From the NCBI GenBank assembly GCA_903904735.1, contig CAIVDM010000040.1:1-59853 (forward strand): 59,853 nucleotides of DNA. The letters run 5' to 3'. A program made the translations under genes and the position numbers. Numbering within the stretch: position 1 is the first letter of the stretch; each line of letters opens with the position of its first letter. The DNA is from an uncultured delta proteobacterium (GTDB lineage Bacteria; Bdellovibrionota_C; UBA2361; OMII01). Positions 1 to 8,736 of this stretch are shown piece by piece. Under the pieces are notes generated by a model, which was not told the DNA's origin, searched no databases, and saw nothing but the letters and a program-made list of their open reading frames with translations.

Positions 1-293
1 AGACCGGTCTCTCCGATGCCGACTACCTTTGGATGTTTGGCCAGACGGCGAAGTTCGTCGATGTCATACTCCGAGCCGGCGCAGTGAGGATGCACCCCCA
101 CCGTCGCCCATACAGACTCGTACCGCTCGGCTAACTGAATCGCGTTGTGGGCGCCCTTGATACCCGAGCCAGTCCCAATCGTGATCATCCGAGTGACACC
201 CGCTAACAACGCTCGCTCAACGCTCGCGTCACGGTCGCTATCGAACGCCTCCATATCCAGGTGACAGTGAGAGTCGATCAGATTGAGAGACAT
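1..293 (-). CDS. tatD: TatD-family metal-dependent hydrolase, 3' end cut by window edge
   Basis: This is the N-terminal 97 codons of a TatD-type DNase or amidohydrolase, reading leftwards out of the window. The start ATG is at 293-291. Near the N-terminus is the family metal-binding motif SHCHLD (His-x-His, residues 8-13). The reading frame continues through a typical GVHPH segment and reaches a GIGETGLD-like metal-ligand motif at the very edge. The start lies 3 nt after the TAA of the upstream tRNA-binding gene, so the two are probably translationally coupled in a holB/MetRS-beta/tatD cluster. TatD proteins are Mg2+-dependent nucleases used in DNA repair or turnover. The family call is firm; the C-terminal half cannot be seen. 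Confidence 0.9.
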   Translation of the reverse strand, partial: MSLNLIDSHCHLDMEAFDSDRDASVERALLAGVTRMITIGTGSGIKGAHNAIQLAERYESVWATVGVHPHCAGSEYDIDELRRLAKHPKVVGIGETG

Positions 294-296
294 TCG

Positions 297-689
297 TTAC
301 CGAACTCGCGCTCCCGCCGAAATCGCTTTGTCTGGCGAGAGTACCGCCAATACCTCGTCCCCTTCGGTGGAGGCGGCGAGTAGCATCCCGTGACTCTCAA
401 CGCCCATCAGCTTCGCTGGCTTCAAGTTCGCCACGATTACGATCTGTCGCCCGACAAGTTGCTCGGGGGTATAATGAAGAGCGATGCCCGATACTATCTG
501 TCGCTTGCCGAGTTCTCCGACGTCCAGTTGGATCTGATAGAGTTTCTTTGATTTCGGAATCGCCTCCACTTTCTCAATCGTCGCGACTCGGAACTTCACC
601 TTGGCGAAGGTCTCAATATCTATCTCATCGGTAGGAGCTTGAGTTTGTGGCGCTGCTGGGGGTGGGGTCGGTGTGTCTTGTGCTTCCAT
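297..689 (-). CDS. Stand-alone tRNA-binding domain protein (MetRS beta-subunit-like)
   Basis: This 130-residue protein is an OB-fold tRNA-binding domain of the EMAPII/Arc1p/CsaA type, usually found at the C-terminus of methionyl-tRNA synthetase. The first 22 residues are a Pro/Ala/Gln-rich linker. The domain follows, with FAKVKFRVATIEKVE, the KLYQIQLDVG strand, QIVSGIA and NLKPAKLMGVESHGM, all hallmarks of this fold. Encoded separately, it would act as the beta subunit or an RNA chaperone that docks on a MetRS lacking the appendix; no MetRS catalytic gene is in the window. The start ATG has AGGAG about 10 nt upstream. It sits 135 nt after holB and 3 nt before tatD. Confidence 0.85.
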   Translation of the reverse strand: MEAQDTPTPPPAAPQTQAPTDEIDIETFAKVKFRVATIEKVEAIPKSKKLYQIQLDVGELGKRQIVSGIALHYTPEQLVGRQIVIVANLKPAKLMGVESHGMLLAASTEGDEVLAVLSPDKAISAGARVR

Positions 690-824
690 GGTTTTCGCTC
701 CTACGAACGTCGGTCGTTTTCTTCGAGAGAGGTTCTAGTCGATCGGACCGCTAACTACAAGGTTTTCCGGGCTCGTGGATGCTCTAATCCACGGATTAAG
801 AATCTCGCGACTTCTGGCGGTGTT

Positions 825-1838
825 CTACAGCGCCAAGGCTTCCAAGATAGAAGGGTACCTGTTCGGCGTCATCTGATACGCGGTGGCGTATTCGTGAGAA
901 CAGCCCTGTAATATTCGTAGAAGGATCAGGGTGGGGTTAACGTGTCGGTCGATTATCACGTACTCGGCGTCTATGGTGTTCTGTAGAGCATGAGCCCAAA
1001 CAGCCGCCGCGCCGGGATCGCTCGCGTTGATCACGAGCCTGTGGCGAATCTGCATCCGTAAAAAATTGAGTCTTTCCGCGAGCGTCGTTTTCTCAGCGCC
1101 CCACTCTTGGGCGGCTCGTGTTATTCGAGCCAGGTCTCCCCGCCACGCGGCGTCTAACACCGCTATTATCTCATCGGCATGCTCTGTGCGCGCTCGAATA
1201 GTTGAGAGCGCTCCTATCGAGCCATCGGCGAGCGCCGCCAACGCCATCTCCTCTTCCGAGGCCCCGCGGGCATGAAGCACCGAGCGAATCTCATCCTCTG
1301 AAAGTCGGTCAAAGAACCAGCGCTGGCAGCGGGATAAAATCGTCGACGGTAACTTGGATGGATTTGAGGCGATCAAGATAAAGAAGTTCTCTGGCCGAGG
1401 CTCTTCAAGGGTCGTGAGAATGCAGTTGGCGCCTACCATTGAGATTGAGTCCGCATTGTCGAAAATGGCGACCTTTCTCGTTCCCATGAAGGCTCGCAGG
1501 CTTAGGCGCTCTAAGATTTGTCGAATATCGTCCACGGACGCGCCATCGGTGCCGAAGGTAAGTGTATGAATGTCGGGGTGATTGCCGCTCTCGAACAATT
1601 TGCAAGGCTTGCACTCTCCGCAGCCTCCCTGTGGGGCCGCCGGTAACGATTGGCAGAGGAGCTGTCTCGCGAGCTCGCGGGCAATCGCATGTTTGCCGAT
1701 ACCCTCTATCCCGGCAAAAAGCAGCGAGCTCGGAAGGCGCTCATATCGAACAAGGTTTGAAAGCGCTTGACGCTGATGTGTATGACCGACGACCGCTAAC
1801 ACGTTGGTAGAATACGCCAAACGGGGCCCGGCGACCAC
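825..1838 (-). CDS. holB: DNA polymerase III delta' subunit (clamp loader)
   Basis: This is a 337-residue clamp-loader AAA+ protein of the DnaX/HolB family, which helps load the beta clamp at primed sites. A Walker-A-like loop (GIEGIGKHA, about residues 43-51) is followed by a Cys4 zinc module (CGECKPC with a preceding Cys, about residues 68-82) and HPDIHTL. Further on are the TTLEEP region and the SRC sensor motif (LSRCQRWFF). The length matches delta' (about 330). The longest frame opens with GTG at 1838; a GTG at 1802 is an alternative, and neither has a convincing ribosome-binding site. It is the first gene of a minus-strand cluster with the tRNA-binding protein and TatD, a frequent neighbourhood for holB. 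Confidence 0.85.
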   Translation of the reverse strand: MVAGPRLAYSTNVLAVVGHTHQRQALSNLVRYERLPSSLLFAGIEGIGKHAIARELARQLLCQSLPAAPQGGCGECKPCKLFESGNHPDIHTLTFGTDGASVDDIRQILERLSLRAFMGTRKVAIFDNADSISMVGANCILTTLEEPRPENFFILIASNPSKLPSTILSRCQRWFFDRLSEDEIRSVLHARGASEEEMALAALADGSIGALSTIRARTEHADEIIAVLDAAWRGDLARITRAAQEWGAEKTTLAERLNFLRMQIRHRLVINASDPGAAAVWAHALQNTIDAEYVIIDRHVNPTLILLRILQGCSHEYATAYQMTPNRYPSILEALAL

Positions 1839-1968
1839 CCCACATCGCTAATGACTGTCGGAATGGCAAAATGAATAATTTCCCTATTGTTATGGCAACT
1901 TAAGGTGGATTACGCTTCAGCTCGTTGTTTGGGGTGCCGACGCGCCCCGATTTTTGAGGGATTAATTC

Positions 1969-2559
1969 ATGAAAAAGATACTTTCGTTTTTTGCGCTCGC
2001 ACTGGCTTTTGGTGCTACATCGGCTTCAGCTGATCCGTTGATGAAGTACGACTACTTCGACGTCGCCTATCAGTGGACGCACGTGGATCAAAAGGATGTT
2101 CAGGACACAAATGGTCTTGATAGCAAGCTTTCCTACTCGCCACTTGAGAACTTCGCGCTTGAGGGTGGTTACAACTACGCTCGTGGAGATATCTTCAGCC
2201 ACGGCTTCAACTACAACGAGTTCACCTATGGTGTTTTAGGTTACTACGAGATCTGCCCAGGTATGCATGTCCTTGGTCGAGTTGGTGGTAAGCACTTCAA
2301 CACCAATGGAAATGTTCTCAACGAGAACATCGAAGAGCGTGTTGATCGTCCGTACGCTGGGGTGGGTTCACGTTACCTCCTCACAGACGAAATCGAGGTT
2401 GACGCGGATATCACCTACGTTAACTTGAATGGCGCGAACTGGACCTACGCTGGTACTGGTTTCTTAACCATCGCGGAGAACGTAGCTCTTAAGGCCGCGG
2501 TAGCGATCGATAACGATTCAAATGTTGCGTTGACTGGCGGTATCCGCTTGGCGATGTAA
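1969..2559 (+). CDS. Small outer-membrane beta-barrel protein
   Basis: This 196-residue protein has a clean signal peptide: MKKI, a hydrophobic run, then cleavage after SASA before DPLM. The mature part alternates aromatic and polar residues in amphipathic strands (for example FAVEGG-like LEGGYNYARGD, YGVLGYYE, FLTIAENVALKAAVAID, VALTGGIRLAM). It ends in a short beta-signal-like strand, as expected for an 8-stranded outer-membrane barrel of the OmpW/OmpA-barrel size class. No enzymatic motif is visible, so the function (pore, structural or adhesive) is unknown. It stands alone between the divergent holB start and a strong terminator, so it is probably monocistronic. Confidence 0.75.
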   Translation: MKKILSFFALALAFGATSASADPLMKYDYFDVAYQWTHVDQKDVQDTNGLDSKLSYSPLENFALEGGYNYARGDIFSHGFNYNEFTYGVLGYYEICPGMHVLGRVGGKHFNTNGNVLNENIEERVDRPYAGVGSRYLLTDEIEVDADITYVNLNGANWTYAGTGFLTIAENVALKAAVAIDNDSNVALTGGIRLAM

Positions 2560-2580
2560 TAGAAGGGCTTTATAGCTCTA

Positions 2581-2611
2581 AAAAAAGGCATCCCTTAGGG
2601 ATGCCTTTTTT
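2581..2611 (+). terminator. Rho-independent terminator of the barrel gene
   Basis: A perfect 8-bp stem (GGCATCCC at 2587-2594 pairing with GGGATGCC at 2598-2605) closes a 3-nt TTA loop and is followed by six Ts, with six As on the other side. The A/T flanks make it potentially bidirectional. It lies about 20 nt after the stop codon of the barrel gene and isolates it from the following aminotransferase operon. Confidence 0.95.
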
Positions 2612-2699
2612 ATTGCGCTTTTACTTCTCGTTCGCATGAAATATGCTACCGATGAGTTAGCGAGCTTTCGCCTCGACCGAATTGATACAACGTACCTCC

Positions 2700-3911
2700 A
2701 TGACGCTTCTTACAATCTCCCACCGCGCCGAAAAGACCCCGCCCTCGCCGATTCGAAAGTTAGCTGGATTAGCTCAGCAGGCGGCGGATAGGGGAACACA
2801 TGTCTATCGTCTTAATATCGGGCAACCCGACTTACGTTCCCCCAAGGAGTTTCTTGAGGGCGTGTCTTCCTTCGCGAAGGAGGTGGTGGCGTATGAGGGA
2901 TCACAAGGAAGCAGAGATCTCCTCTCGACATGGGTGTCCTGCATCAATCGCGATTATGACATCGAATTAACCAACGAACAGATGCTCATCACTATGGGCG
3001 CGAGCGAGGCGCTCATATTCGCTTTCATGGTGGTGTGTGACCCTGGGGATGAGATCCTCATGTTCGATCCCACGTACGCGAACTATATCGGCTTTTCCGC
3101 TATCTCAGGCGTAAGATTGGTGTCTTTGCCATGCTCATTGGAGGATAAGTTCGCTCTTCCGACGCGGGAGGATATAGAGCGGTACATATCGCCGTATACT
3201 CGAGCGGTGCTCTTATGTAATCCCAATAACCCGACTGGCGCGGTGTGCTCTGATGATGAGCTCCGAATGTTGGTTGACCTCTGTCGGGAGCGCGACCTGT
3301 TCCTGATCGTAGACGAGACATATCGGGAGTTCGTGTATGACGGGGTAAAGCCACGGTGTATATACGAGATAGCGCCAAAGGATCCCAGAATCATCGTGGT
3401 TGATAGCTTGTCGAAGCGTTTCAGCCTTTGTGGGGCTCGGATCGGATGTATGCTGACCTGGCACCCAGAGGTTATGCGAGCCGCGTTTCACATCGCTCAA
3501 GCGCGACTCTCCGCGCCGACCATCGAGCAGGATGCTGCCGCGCATATGTTACAAACCATCGGTGACCAATACCTACGGGACGCGCTCGCGGAATATCAGA
3601 CGCGTCGCGATGCCGCGGTCTCAGCTTTAAGTCGAATCCCTGGGGTCACAACGCACGCGCCACAGGGAGGCTTTTATTTGCTCGCGAAATTGCCAGTGAA
3701 GGACGCTGAGGACTTCGCGTCATTTATGCTCACGGACTTCTCCTCGGGGGGGAAGACTACGTTTGTCGCGCCAGCGGCTGGTTTCTACATGTTGCGAGAG
3801 GCGGGTCGTAGTACGATCCGTATAGCGTTTGTTCTCAATAGGGATGACACAGACGTCGCAATAGCGGTGCTTGGAGAAGGGTTGCGAGCGTATCAAAGTC
3901 GGCGAGTATGA
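2700..3911 (+). CDS. Class I/II pyridoxal-phosphate aminotransferase
   Basis: This 403-residue fold-type I PLP aminotransferase is of the AspC/AlaT-like group. The substrate/cofactor motifs appear in order: YEGSQGSRDL near residue 75, NPNNPTG (about 170), DETYREFVYDG (about 200), the Schiff-base lysine in SLSKRFSLCGARIG (about 235-248), and the C-terminal carboxylate-binding arginine in RIAFV. The amino donor cannot be deduced. I chose the ATG at 2700 because it gives the usual short N-terminus before SHRAEKTPPSPIRKL; an in-frame TTG at 2682 would add six residues. It is followed 31 nt later by mlaA on the same strand. Confidence 0.88.
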   Translation: MTLLTISHRAEKTPPSPIRKLAGLAQQAADRGTHVYRLNIGQPDLRSPKEFLEGVSSFAKEVVAYEGSQGSRDLLSTWVSCINRDYDIELTNEQMLITMGASEALIFAFMVVCDPGDEILMFDPTYANYIGFSAISGVRLVSLPCSLEDKFALPTREDIERYISPYTRAVLLCNPNNPTGAVCSDDELRMLVDLCRERDLFLIVDETYREFVYDGVKPRCIYEIAPKDPRIIVVDSLSKRFSLCGARIGCMLTWHPEVMRAAFHIAQARLSAPTIEQDAAAHMLQTIGDQYLRDALAEYQTRRDAAVSALSRIPGVTTHAPQGGFYLLAKLPVKDAEDFASFMLTDFSSGGKTTFVAPAAGFYMLREAGRSTIRIAFVLNRDDTDVAIAVLGEGLRAYQSRRV

Positions 3912-3942
3912 CGCCGGGAAAGGAAAGCGAGACGAAGGACGT

Positions 3943-4740
3943 ATGAAAAACTTGTGGAATGATCGGGCCGTAACCGCGTCAATCTGGCGCCTGCTCTCTC
4001 GCTTTATGATGGTGTGTGGTCTTGCGGTCTGCGTGACCACAGGGCCTGTCTATGGTGAGTCTGAAGAGCCGTACGATCCCATCGAGCCCGTGAACCGCGC
4101 CATATTCGACTTTAACGATACGGTGGACATATATGTCCTTGAACCAGTCGCCAGATCCTATCGTGACAATGTACCGGATACCGTGCAGACGGGCATCGGA
4201 AATTTCTTCGAGAACCTTCGGTACCCTAGCTACCTTGTGAGCGACATCTTCCAAGGTAAGTTTGATCAGGCGTTGGATCACACCGGACGATTTCTGATCA
4301 ATTCAACTCTTGGCATCGGTGGTTTGATGGATTTCGCCACTGACTGGGGCTTGCCGGTGCACGACGAGGACTTCGGCATCACCTTAGCGTATCACGGGGT
4401 TCCGGCGGGACCTTATTTGATGCTTCCGATTCTTGGACCTTCAAACGTCAGAGACGGAGTTGGAAGGATAGTGGATGGATTCCTCGATCCGATCGGATGG
4501 GTTGGATACTCATCGCTTTCAGCCGGAACAAAAGTCGCCATCGTCGCGGGCTCTTTGGGAGTGAAGTTGGTTCATACTCGAGCGGGACTCCTGCAGGCGG
4601 TGGAGACCGCCAAGGAGAGCTCTGTTGATTACTACTTGTTTGTGCAAGGCGCGTACTACCAGCATCGGCACGGCGTGCTCACTGATGGCAAAGATGAAGA
4701 TGGACTGGGCGGCTCGGATGATGAGCCCTTGGAACAATAA
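3943..4740 (+). CDS. mlaA: MlaA-family (VacJ) phospholipid-transport protein
   Basis: This 265-residue MlaA/VacJ homologue forms, in the family, an outer-membrane donut that removes mislocalised phospholipids from the outer leaflet as part of the Mla pathway. Signature segments are visible: DPIEPVNRAIFDFND, then GNFFENLRYPSYLVSD, GRFLINSTLGIGGLMD, and the GPYLMLPILGPSNVRDGVGRI motif. The N-terminus has a hydrophobic signal segment, but the only nearby Cys (LAVC) is not a canonical lipobox, so lipidation is uncertain. The start ATG at 3943 has a GAAGGAC site upstream; a longer TTG-initiated frame would overlap the aminotransferase. No other mla genes are in the window. Confidence 0.9.
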   Translation: MKNLWNDRAVTASIWRLLSRFMMVCGLAVCVTTGPVYGESEEPYDPIEPVNRAIFDFNDTVDIYVLEPVARSYRDNVPDTVQTGIGNFFENLRYPSYLVSDIFQGKFDQALDHTGRFLINSTLGIGGLMDFATDWGLPVHDEDFGITLAYHGVPAGPYLMLPILGPSNVRDGVGRIVDGFLDPIGWVGYSSLSAGTKVAIVAGSLGVKLVHTRAGLLQAVETAKESSVDYYLFVQGAYYQHRHGVLTDGKDEDGLGGSDDEPLEQ

Positions 4741-4758
4741 TACTTCTCAGAGGTAAAT

Positions 4759-5175
4759 ATGAGCGTGGTGATCACAGGCAGTTACATCGGACAGAAGAAG
4801 GTTGAGCTAACCCACGAGCCTTCAGGATCGGTTATCATGACCGAGGCACCTCGAGATAACGGTGGCGAGGGGAACAGCTTCTCCCCAACCGATCTTGTGG
4901 GAGCCGCCTTTGGCTCCTGTGTGATGACGACTATCGCCATCGTCGCTGAGCGAAGTGGTTTATCGGTCGCGGGAATGCGAATGCGAGTTGAAAAGATCAT
5001 GAATCCCGACCCTCGCCGAATCGCGGATCTGCCGCTCGTTATTCACCTCCCCGAGAGCCTTGAGATCTATGATCGTCACAAGCTTGAGCGAGCCGCTTTT
5101 TCGTGTCCTGTGCACAAGAGCCTTAGCCAAGATGTGCGTATGCCCATTCAGTTCGTATACGACGTCAAAAGCTAG
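4759..5175 (+). CDS. OsmC/Ohr-family redox protein
   Basis: This 138-residue OsmC-like protein is a cysteine-based peroxidase family that reduces organic hydroperoxides. The two redox cysteines are in the expected contexts: FGSCVMTTI (about residue 54) and FSCPVHKSL (about residue 115). The conserved substrate-pocket region GEGNSFSPTDLVGAA precedes the first. Length fits the family (about 135-145). It follows mlaA by 18 nt and converges with the Rid gene, whose stop is only 12 nt away. Confidence 0.88.
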   Translation: MSVVITGSYIGQKKVELTHEPSGSVIMTEAPRDNGGEGNSFSPTDLVGAAFGSCVMTTIAIVAERSGLSVAGMRMRVEKIMNPDPRRIADLPLVIHLPESLEIYDRHKLERAAFSCPVHKSLSQDVRMPIQFVYDVKS

Positions 5176-5187
5176 CTTACTAGAGAT

Positions 5188-5619
5188 TTAGAACGAGATC
5201 GTGACGCTCTTCGCCTCGCTGGCGCCACGAAGCGCCTCAACCTCGATCTCAACGACGAGCCGAGGGTCCACCAGCTTTACCACCTGCACAATGCTCGATG
5301 CGGGACGAACGTGTTCGAACACCTCTCGGTGCGCTCTGGCGTAGTCATCCCAGCGAGCGATGTTTGTCACGAATAGTCGTGTGCGGACCACATCAGCCAC
5401 CTGAAATTCACGACTCGCCAGAATTGTCTTTATTGAGGACAGAATATGTTTTGTCTGTTGATACGGCTCTCCCGGGGCCACTACATCGCCTTGGGCGTTC
5501 ATCGCCGTTGTCCCAGAGATATAGAGCGCATCACCAACTTGGACCGCTCGTGAGAAGCCTCGGAGGGGTTCAAAGGGTGAGCCAGACGCGATATTTGTTC
5601 GAGATAGATCAGTAGCCAT
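5188..5619 (-). CDS. Rid (YjgF/YER057c/UK114) family protein lacking the RidA arginine
   Basis: This 143-residue Rid-fold protein has the diagnostic strands GDALYISGTTAMNAQGD, YQQTKHILSSI, RTRLFVTN and VVEIEVEAL. Archetypal RidA is an imine/enamine deaminase that uses an arginine in a P-ARS-C-V-E-V context. Here that segment reads RPASSIVQV, with serine at the arginine position, so it probably belongs to another Rid subgroup and may not have classic deaminase activity. It lies on the minus strand between osmC-like (convergent) and the metalloprotease (46 nt away, same strand). Confidence 0.85.
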   Translation of the reverse strand: MATDLSRTNIASGSPFEPLRGFSRAVQVGDALYISGTTAMNAQGDVVAPGEPYQQTKHILSSIKTILASREFQVADVVRTRLFVTNIARWDDYARAHREVFEHVRPASSIVQVVKLVDPRLVVEIEVEALRGASEAKSVTISF

Positions 5620-5664
5620 AACATGAGATTTGCATAGAAGAGCCCGCTCGGTAAAGAGTTCAAG

Positions 5665-7335
5665 CTACGAGAGGATCGCGCGAAGCAGGCTAATCCACTT
5701 CGTTGGGCTGGTTTTTGAGCGAAGCCCACGAATAGTGTTGGGATCAAACGAAACGACCTTTGACACTTCGCTAATCGATCCGCTGGGGCAGTTGTACTCC
5801 GCCACCAGATAGACTCGCGGATTCCCAGACGAGGAGGAGCGGGTGCCGAACGATATTGAGCCGCTCGCGCTTGAGAGGTTTGAGGTCGGCAGAACGCTCA
5901 TGACCACTTTCCCCGTACTAGCGCCTCGAGCGCTGCTAGCGCCGCGGATACGGATCTGGCAGCCCGGTTGAAGACTGGAAACTTGAGTCGATAAGGTGAT
6001 TCTTCGTGTACCGGAAGCCCTCGCGGATAGGCGCATCGTTACCGGCTTCCCCGCGTGAGGATCTCCGGTCGGCGCGTCATTCATGCCCGAGCTTGTTCCC
6101 TGTCGACACTCATCGTAGTGCTGACTGAGGTAATCCGAGATGGTCAACAGGCTCTCACTCGAGAAGCTTTGCGGTGGGGATGAACCGATGTTGGGCTTCA
6201 TGATTCCAGCGGTGACATGTTGAGCGTTGAGCGTATGTCCGATCTCGTGAGCCGCCACAACTGGGTTAACGGCGGCGGATACGTATTGAGTAATTGCGTT
6301 AGAAAACGCGGATTGAGAGTTTTGGCAAAGGGTTCCCACATAGGCTATACCGATTACTTTGTCGGTCATAGTTCTGCCAGTGAAGGACTTAAACAGGTCG
6401 ATTTGATTATTGGTGGAGTTGGAGCCGTTATGGATGAACTCACCCCGATTTGCCCTGTTGGCTTCAGCGACGGCGTCCAAGAGAAAACCAGACTCAGTCT
6501 CTCGTCCGAAATTGGTCGGACCGAATTGCCGCGAGACTTCTAAGCTGTAGCCGAGCTGACGCTCATAAAAGACAGAGGCCTGGTTCATGATGCTTAAGAT
6601 CTTGTTGTTACATCCGGACGTGGACGAGCAGCCAGCGCGTGTGGTGAAGGCTGAATCAAAGTCGGTTCCGATATACAAAACGTTGTAAGTCGCTTGAGAG
6701 CGTACGATCGGGTCGACACGAGAGGATTGCGCTGATCCCCCGTTAGATGACGCCGCCTCTAATCCGCACATCGCTTCGTTAAAGGCGCTGTGTGAAGGGA
6801 TATCACCTCGAGTGTTTTTTTCCCGTCTGGTCGTGAGTGCGCTCAATCGACTGCGATAGACTCCGATTCCTGAGCCTCCTGAGAATCGAAAGGTATGGGG
6901 GAGAGAAATCTCCACGATTGGATCGCGCTCGTCTCGGTAAATAGTAGCCGCCACGGGAACTAAAGCCGTCGATCCGTCACTACTATAGTGGCGAATTCGC
7001 CCCGTGCCTTTCAGTAGGATTGGCAATCGATCCTGGTTATCGCGCGATTCGTGTTCCCGAATCACATGAGTCGGTATTGATGCCCGCTTGATCTCCACTG
7101 AAACGCTACCCACCAGGGGAGGCGTAACGGTGAGTCTTAGCGGTCTATCCCCCAATAGACAGCGCGAAGACGAGCAGCCAGGGGATTTCGCTCTCTGAAC
7201 GACCGCCGCTATGTCCGCGAGTCCTCCCGATAGCCTCGCGTTGTAGGTTTGAGCGAAGACGGAGTCTGTCGTCATCCCTATGACAGCAAGAGTGATTATG
7301 GTGCGTAGTACAGAAGAGAAAAAGGCGCGTATCAT
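5665..7335 (-). CDS. Secreted metzincin-type zinc metalloprotease
   Basis: This 556-residue protein has a signal peptide (positive start, hydrophobic core, cleavage after SVFA before QTYN). The centre carries HEIGHTLNAQH (about residues 364-374), a HEXXHXXxXXH zinc site, followed five residues later by a GIMKP Met-turn, typical of metzincins such as the adamalysin/M12B group. The usual glycine after the second histidine is asparagine here. Several cysteines (CSSSRC, CSSTSGC) suggest disulfides, so it is secreted. The C-terminal 150 residues look like an all-beta domain. A propeptide-like region precedes the catalytic part. It lies downstream of the SH3b protein on the same strand, 63 nt apart. 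The substrate is unknown. Confidence 0.82.
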   Translation of the reverse strand: MIRAFFSSVLRTIITLAVIGMTTDSVFAQTYNARLSGGLADIAAVVQRAKSPGCSSSRCLLGDRPLRLTVTPPLVGSVSVEIKRASIPTHVIREHESRDNQDRLPILLKGTGRIRHYSSDGSTALVPVAATIYRDERDPIVEISLPHTFRFSGGSGIGVYRSRLSALTTRREKNTRGDIPSHSAFNEAMCGLEAASSNGGSAQSSRVDPIVRSQATYNVLYIGTDFDSAFTTRAGCSSTSGCNNKILSIMNQASVFYERQLGYSLEVSRQFGPTNFGRETESGFLLDAVAEANRANRGEFIHNGSNSTNNQIDLFKSFTGRTMTDKVIGIAYVGTLCQNSQSAFSNAITQYVSAAVNPVVAAHEIGHTLNAQHVTAGIMKPNIGSSPPQSFSSESLLTISDYLSQHYDECRQGTSSGMNDAPTGDPHAGKPVTMRLSARASGTRRITLSTQVSSLQPGCQIRIRGASSARGASTGKVVMSVLPTSNLSSASGSISFGTRSSSSGNPRVYLVAEYNCPSGSISEVSKVVSFDPNTIRGLRSKTSPTKWISLLRAILS

Positions 7336-7398
7336 TCATGCTCCGAATGGGGACGTTCTTCTATCGTATCTCGGACTTCCAGTGTGGCGAAAGTGTTT

Positions 7399-8337
7399 TT
7401 ACCGTCGATAGGTAAGGCGATCAGCGGGTTCCTGTTTGACCGCTCCAATCCGTATGGTGGAGTTGCGCGATATCCCGGCGTCAAAAAGCAAGTTTTGACC
7501 TTGAATCCAGCCACGAAGTCCCGATCCTGTCTGCACGCGATACCAGTCGCCTGAGCGATAATCGATGCTCACCTCAGAGAAGCGGGGTGCCGATCCAAGC
7601 GCTCGATCCGCGTTTCTTGGTCCGGTGCGCAGGGTCGCGTCGCGACCCGCGATTGTGGCGACCGCTTCGTATTGATACGGGGCTGGTCGATCTCGCTCGG
7701 CCTCTATCTCTTGAAGCGAGACGGTTCTTGGATTGGTGAGCACCCCTCTCATGTCGTGGCTCTCTTCACTGTCACGATCCACCCGACGGAACGTGTCAGG
7801 TTTGCGAGATTTTGAGCTTGATTGGCGGCTGATGACTTTCGCGGGCTGAACGGCTGGAGGAGGCGCATTCTTTTTAGAGTCTAGGGCTGGGTGACTTCCC
7901 ATTTCTTGTAGCGCCCGAAATTGTGGTGACTGATTAACCTCGGGTGACGGTTCTGTATCACGCGATGATCTCGCGGTCTCTGCTTGCGTAACCCAGCGCT
8001 CGGGGGCTTGCATCGGCGCTGAAACCTTAATCTGATCGCCTGGGATACTTTCCTCAGACGGCGCCACCGCTTGGTTGACATTCTGAGGCAGACTTGTCCC
8101 CAAACTAATTGCCTCGAGAAGCTCGGCTTCCTTGCGACGTAGCTCCGCTTCGCGATTTGATATCGCCTCCGCTGAAAATTGACTGACGTGTGAATCGGAC
8201 TCGGTCGTCTCAGGTGATTGCGCTTCGACGCGGGCATTCACCACTAGTGTGATGATGGTGAGCGCGCAAGAGACTACACAACGCGAGAATACGGTCGTTG
8301 GTTGGGTTGTGTGAGGAGGTGCTAAATCGTGCTTCAT
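7399..8337 (-). CDS. Exported SH3b-domain protein
   Basis: This 312-residue protein has an N-terminal signal/transmembrane segment (about residues 18-38, ending VEAQ). A polar, Ser/Glu/Pro-rich presumably disordered middle includes a short Glu/Arg-rich helix (EAELRRKEAELLE). A C-terminal bacterial SH3 domain covers about residues 215-285 (EAVATIAGRDATLRTGP through SGDWYRVQTGSGLRGWIQGQNL). Bacterial SH3b domains bind cell-wall peptides, so a periplasmic peptidoglycan-associated role is plausible. It precedes the secreted protease on the same strand and the two may be co-transcribed. No catalytic domain is seen. Confidence 0.75.
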   Translation of the reverse strand: MKHDLAPPHTTQPTTVFSRCVVSCALTIITLVVNARVEAQSPETTESDSHVSQFSAEAISNREAELRRKEAELLEAISLGTSLPQNVNQAVAPSEESIPGDQIKVSAPMQAPERWVTQAETARSSRDTEPSPEVNQSPQFRALQEMGSHPALDSKKNAPPPAVQPAKVISRQSSSKSRKPDTFRRVDRDSEESHDMRGVLTNPRTVSLQEIEAERDRPAPYQYEAVATIAGRDATLRTGPRNADRALGSAPRFSEVSIDYRSGDWYRVQTGSGLRGWIQGQNLLFDAGISRNSTIRIGAVKQEPADRLTYRR

Positions 8338-8736
8338 AGTTCGAGTTCCCGTATCTGCCGAGAGTCACTCATGTGACTTGCCTCTGACAGATTGTCGAGA
8401 GTGTTGAAAACGTGAACGTCTCAGCGACAGAGGAAAGATATTCGACTTCACAATGACGTCGCTGAACCGATAAAACGGGACCCAGAACCTCATAAAATGA
8501 TACGGTTTGGTGGTTGTTTAAGCAAACCACGCACGGATCTCGGCGCCGCTAAGGGTAACTCACTGAAAGTAGGGGTGGTAAAAGCGAGCGCTTCGGTATG
8601 AAGCGGGCTCGATTCCTGAGGTACGAGTCGTTATCTGTAGGTCTGCGACTTCGCCGTGATCGCGAAGGTTGATTGCGTGTGCTTTCATGCCTAGGCTATC
8701 GGGCTAACGACGAGTGTAAAGTCTGAGCTATTTCCC
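8338..8736. other. 399-nt divergent intergenic region with two hairpins
   Basis: No open frame is supported here; the region separates the divergent SH3b gene and the 477-residue unknown gene. Two stem-loops lie upstream of the latter. At 8585-8611, CGAGC+GCTTC pairs with GAAGC+GCTCG around a GGTAT loop with a 2-nt bulge. At 8649-8667, CTTCGC pairs with GCGAAG around a 7-nt loop. Neither has a T-tract, so a structured leader or protein-binding sites are likelier than terminators. A weak sigma70-like pair (TTGATT, 17 nt, TAGGCT) sits around 8669-8697. Confidence 0.4.
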
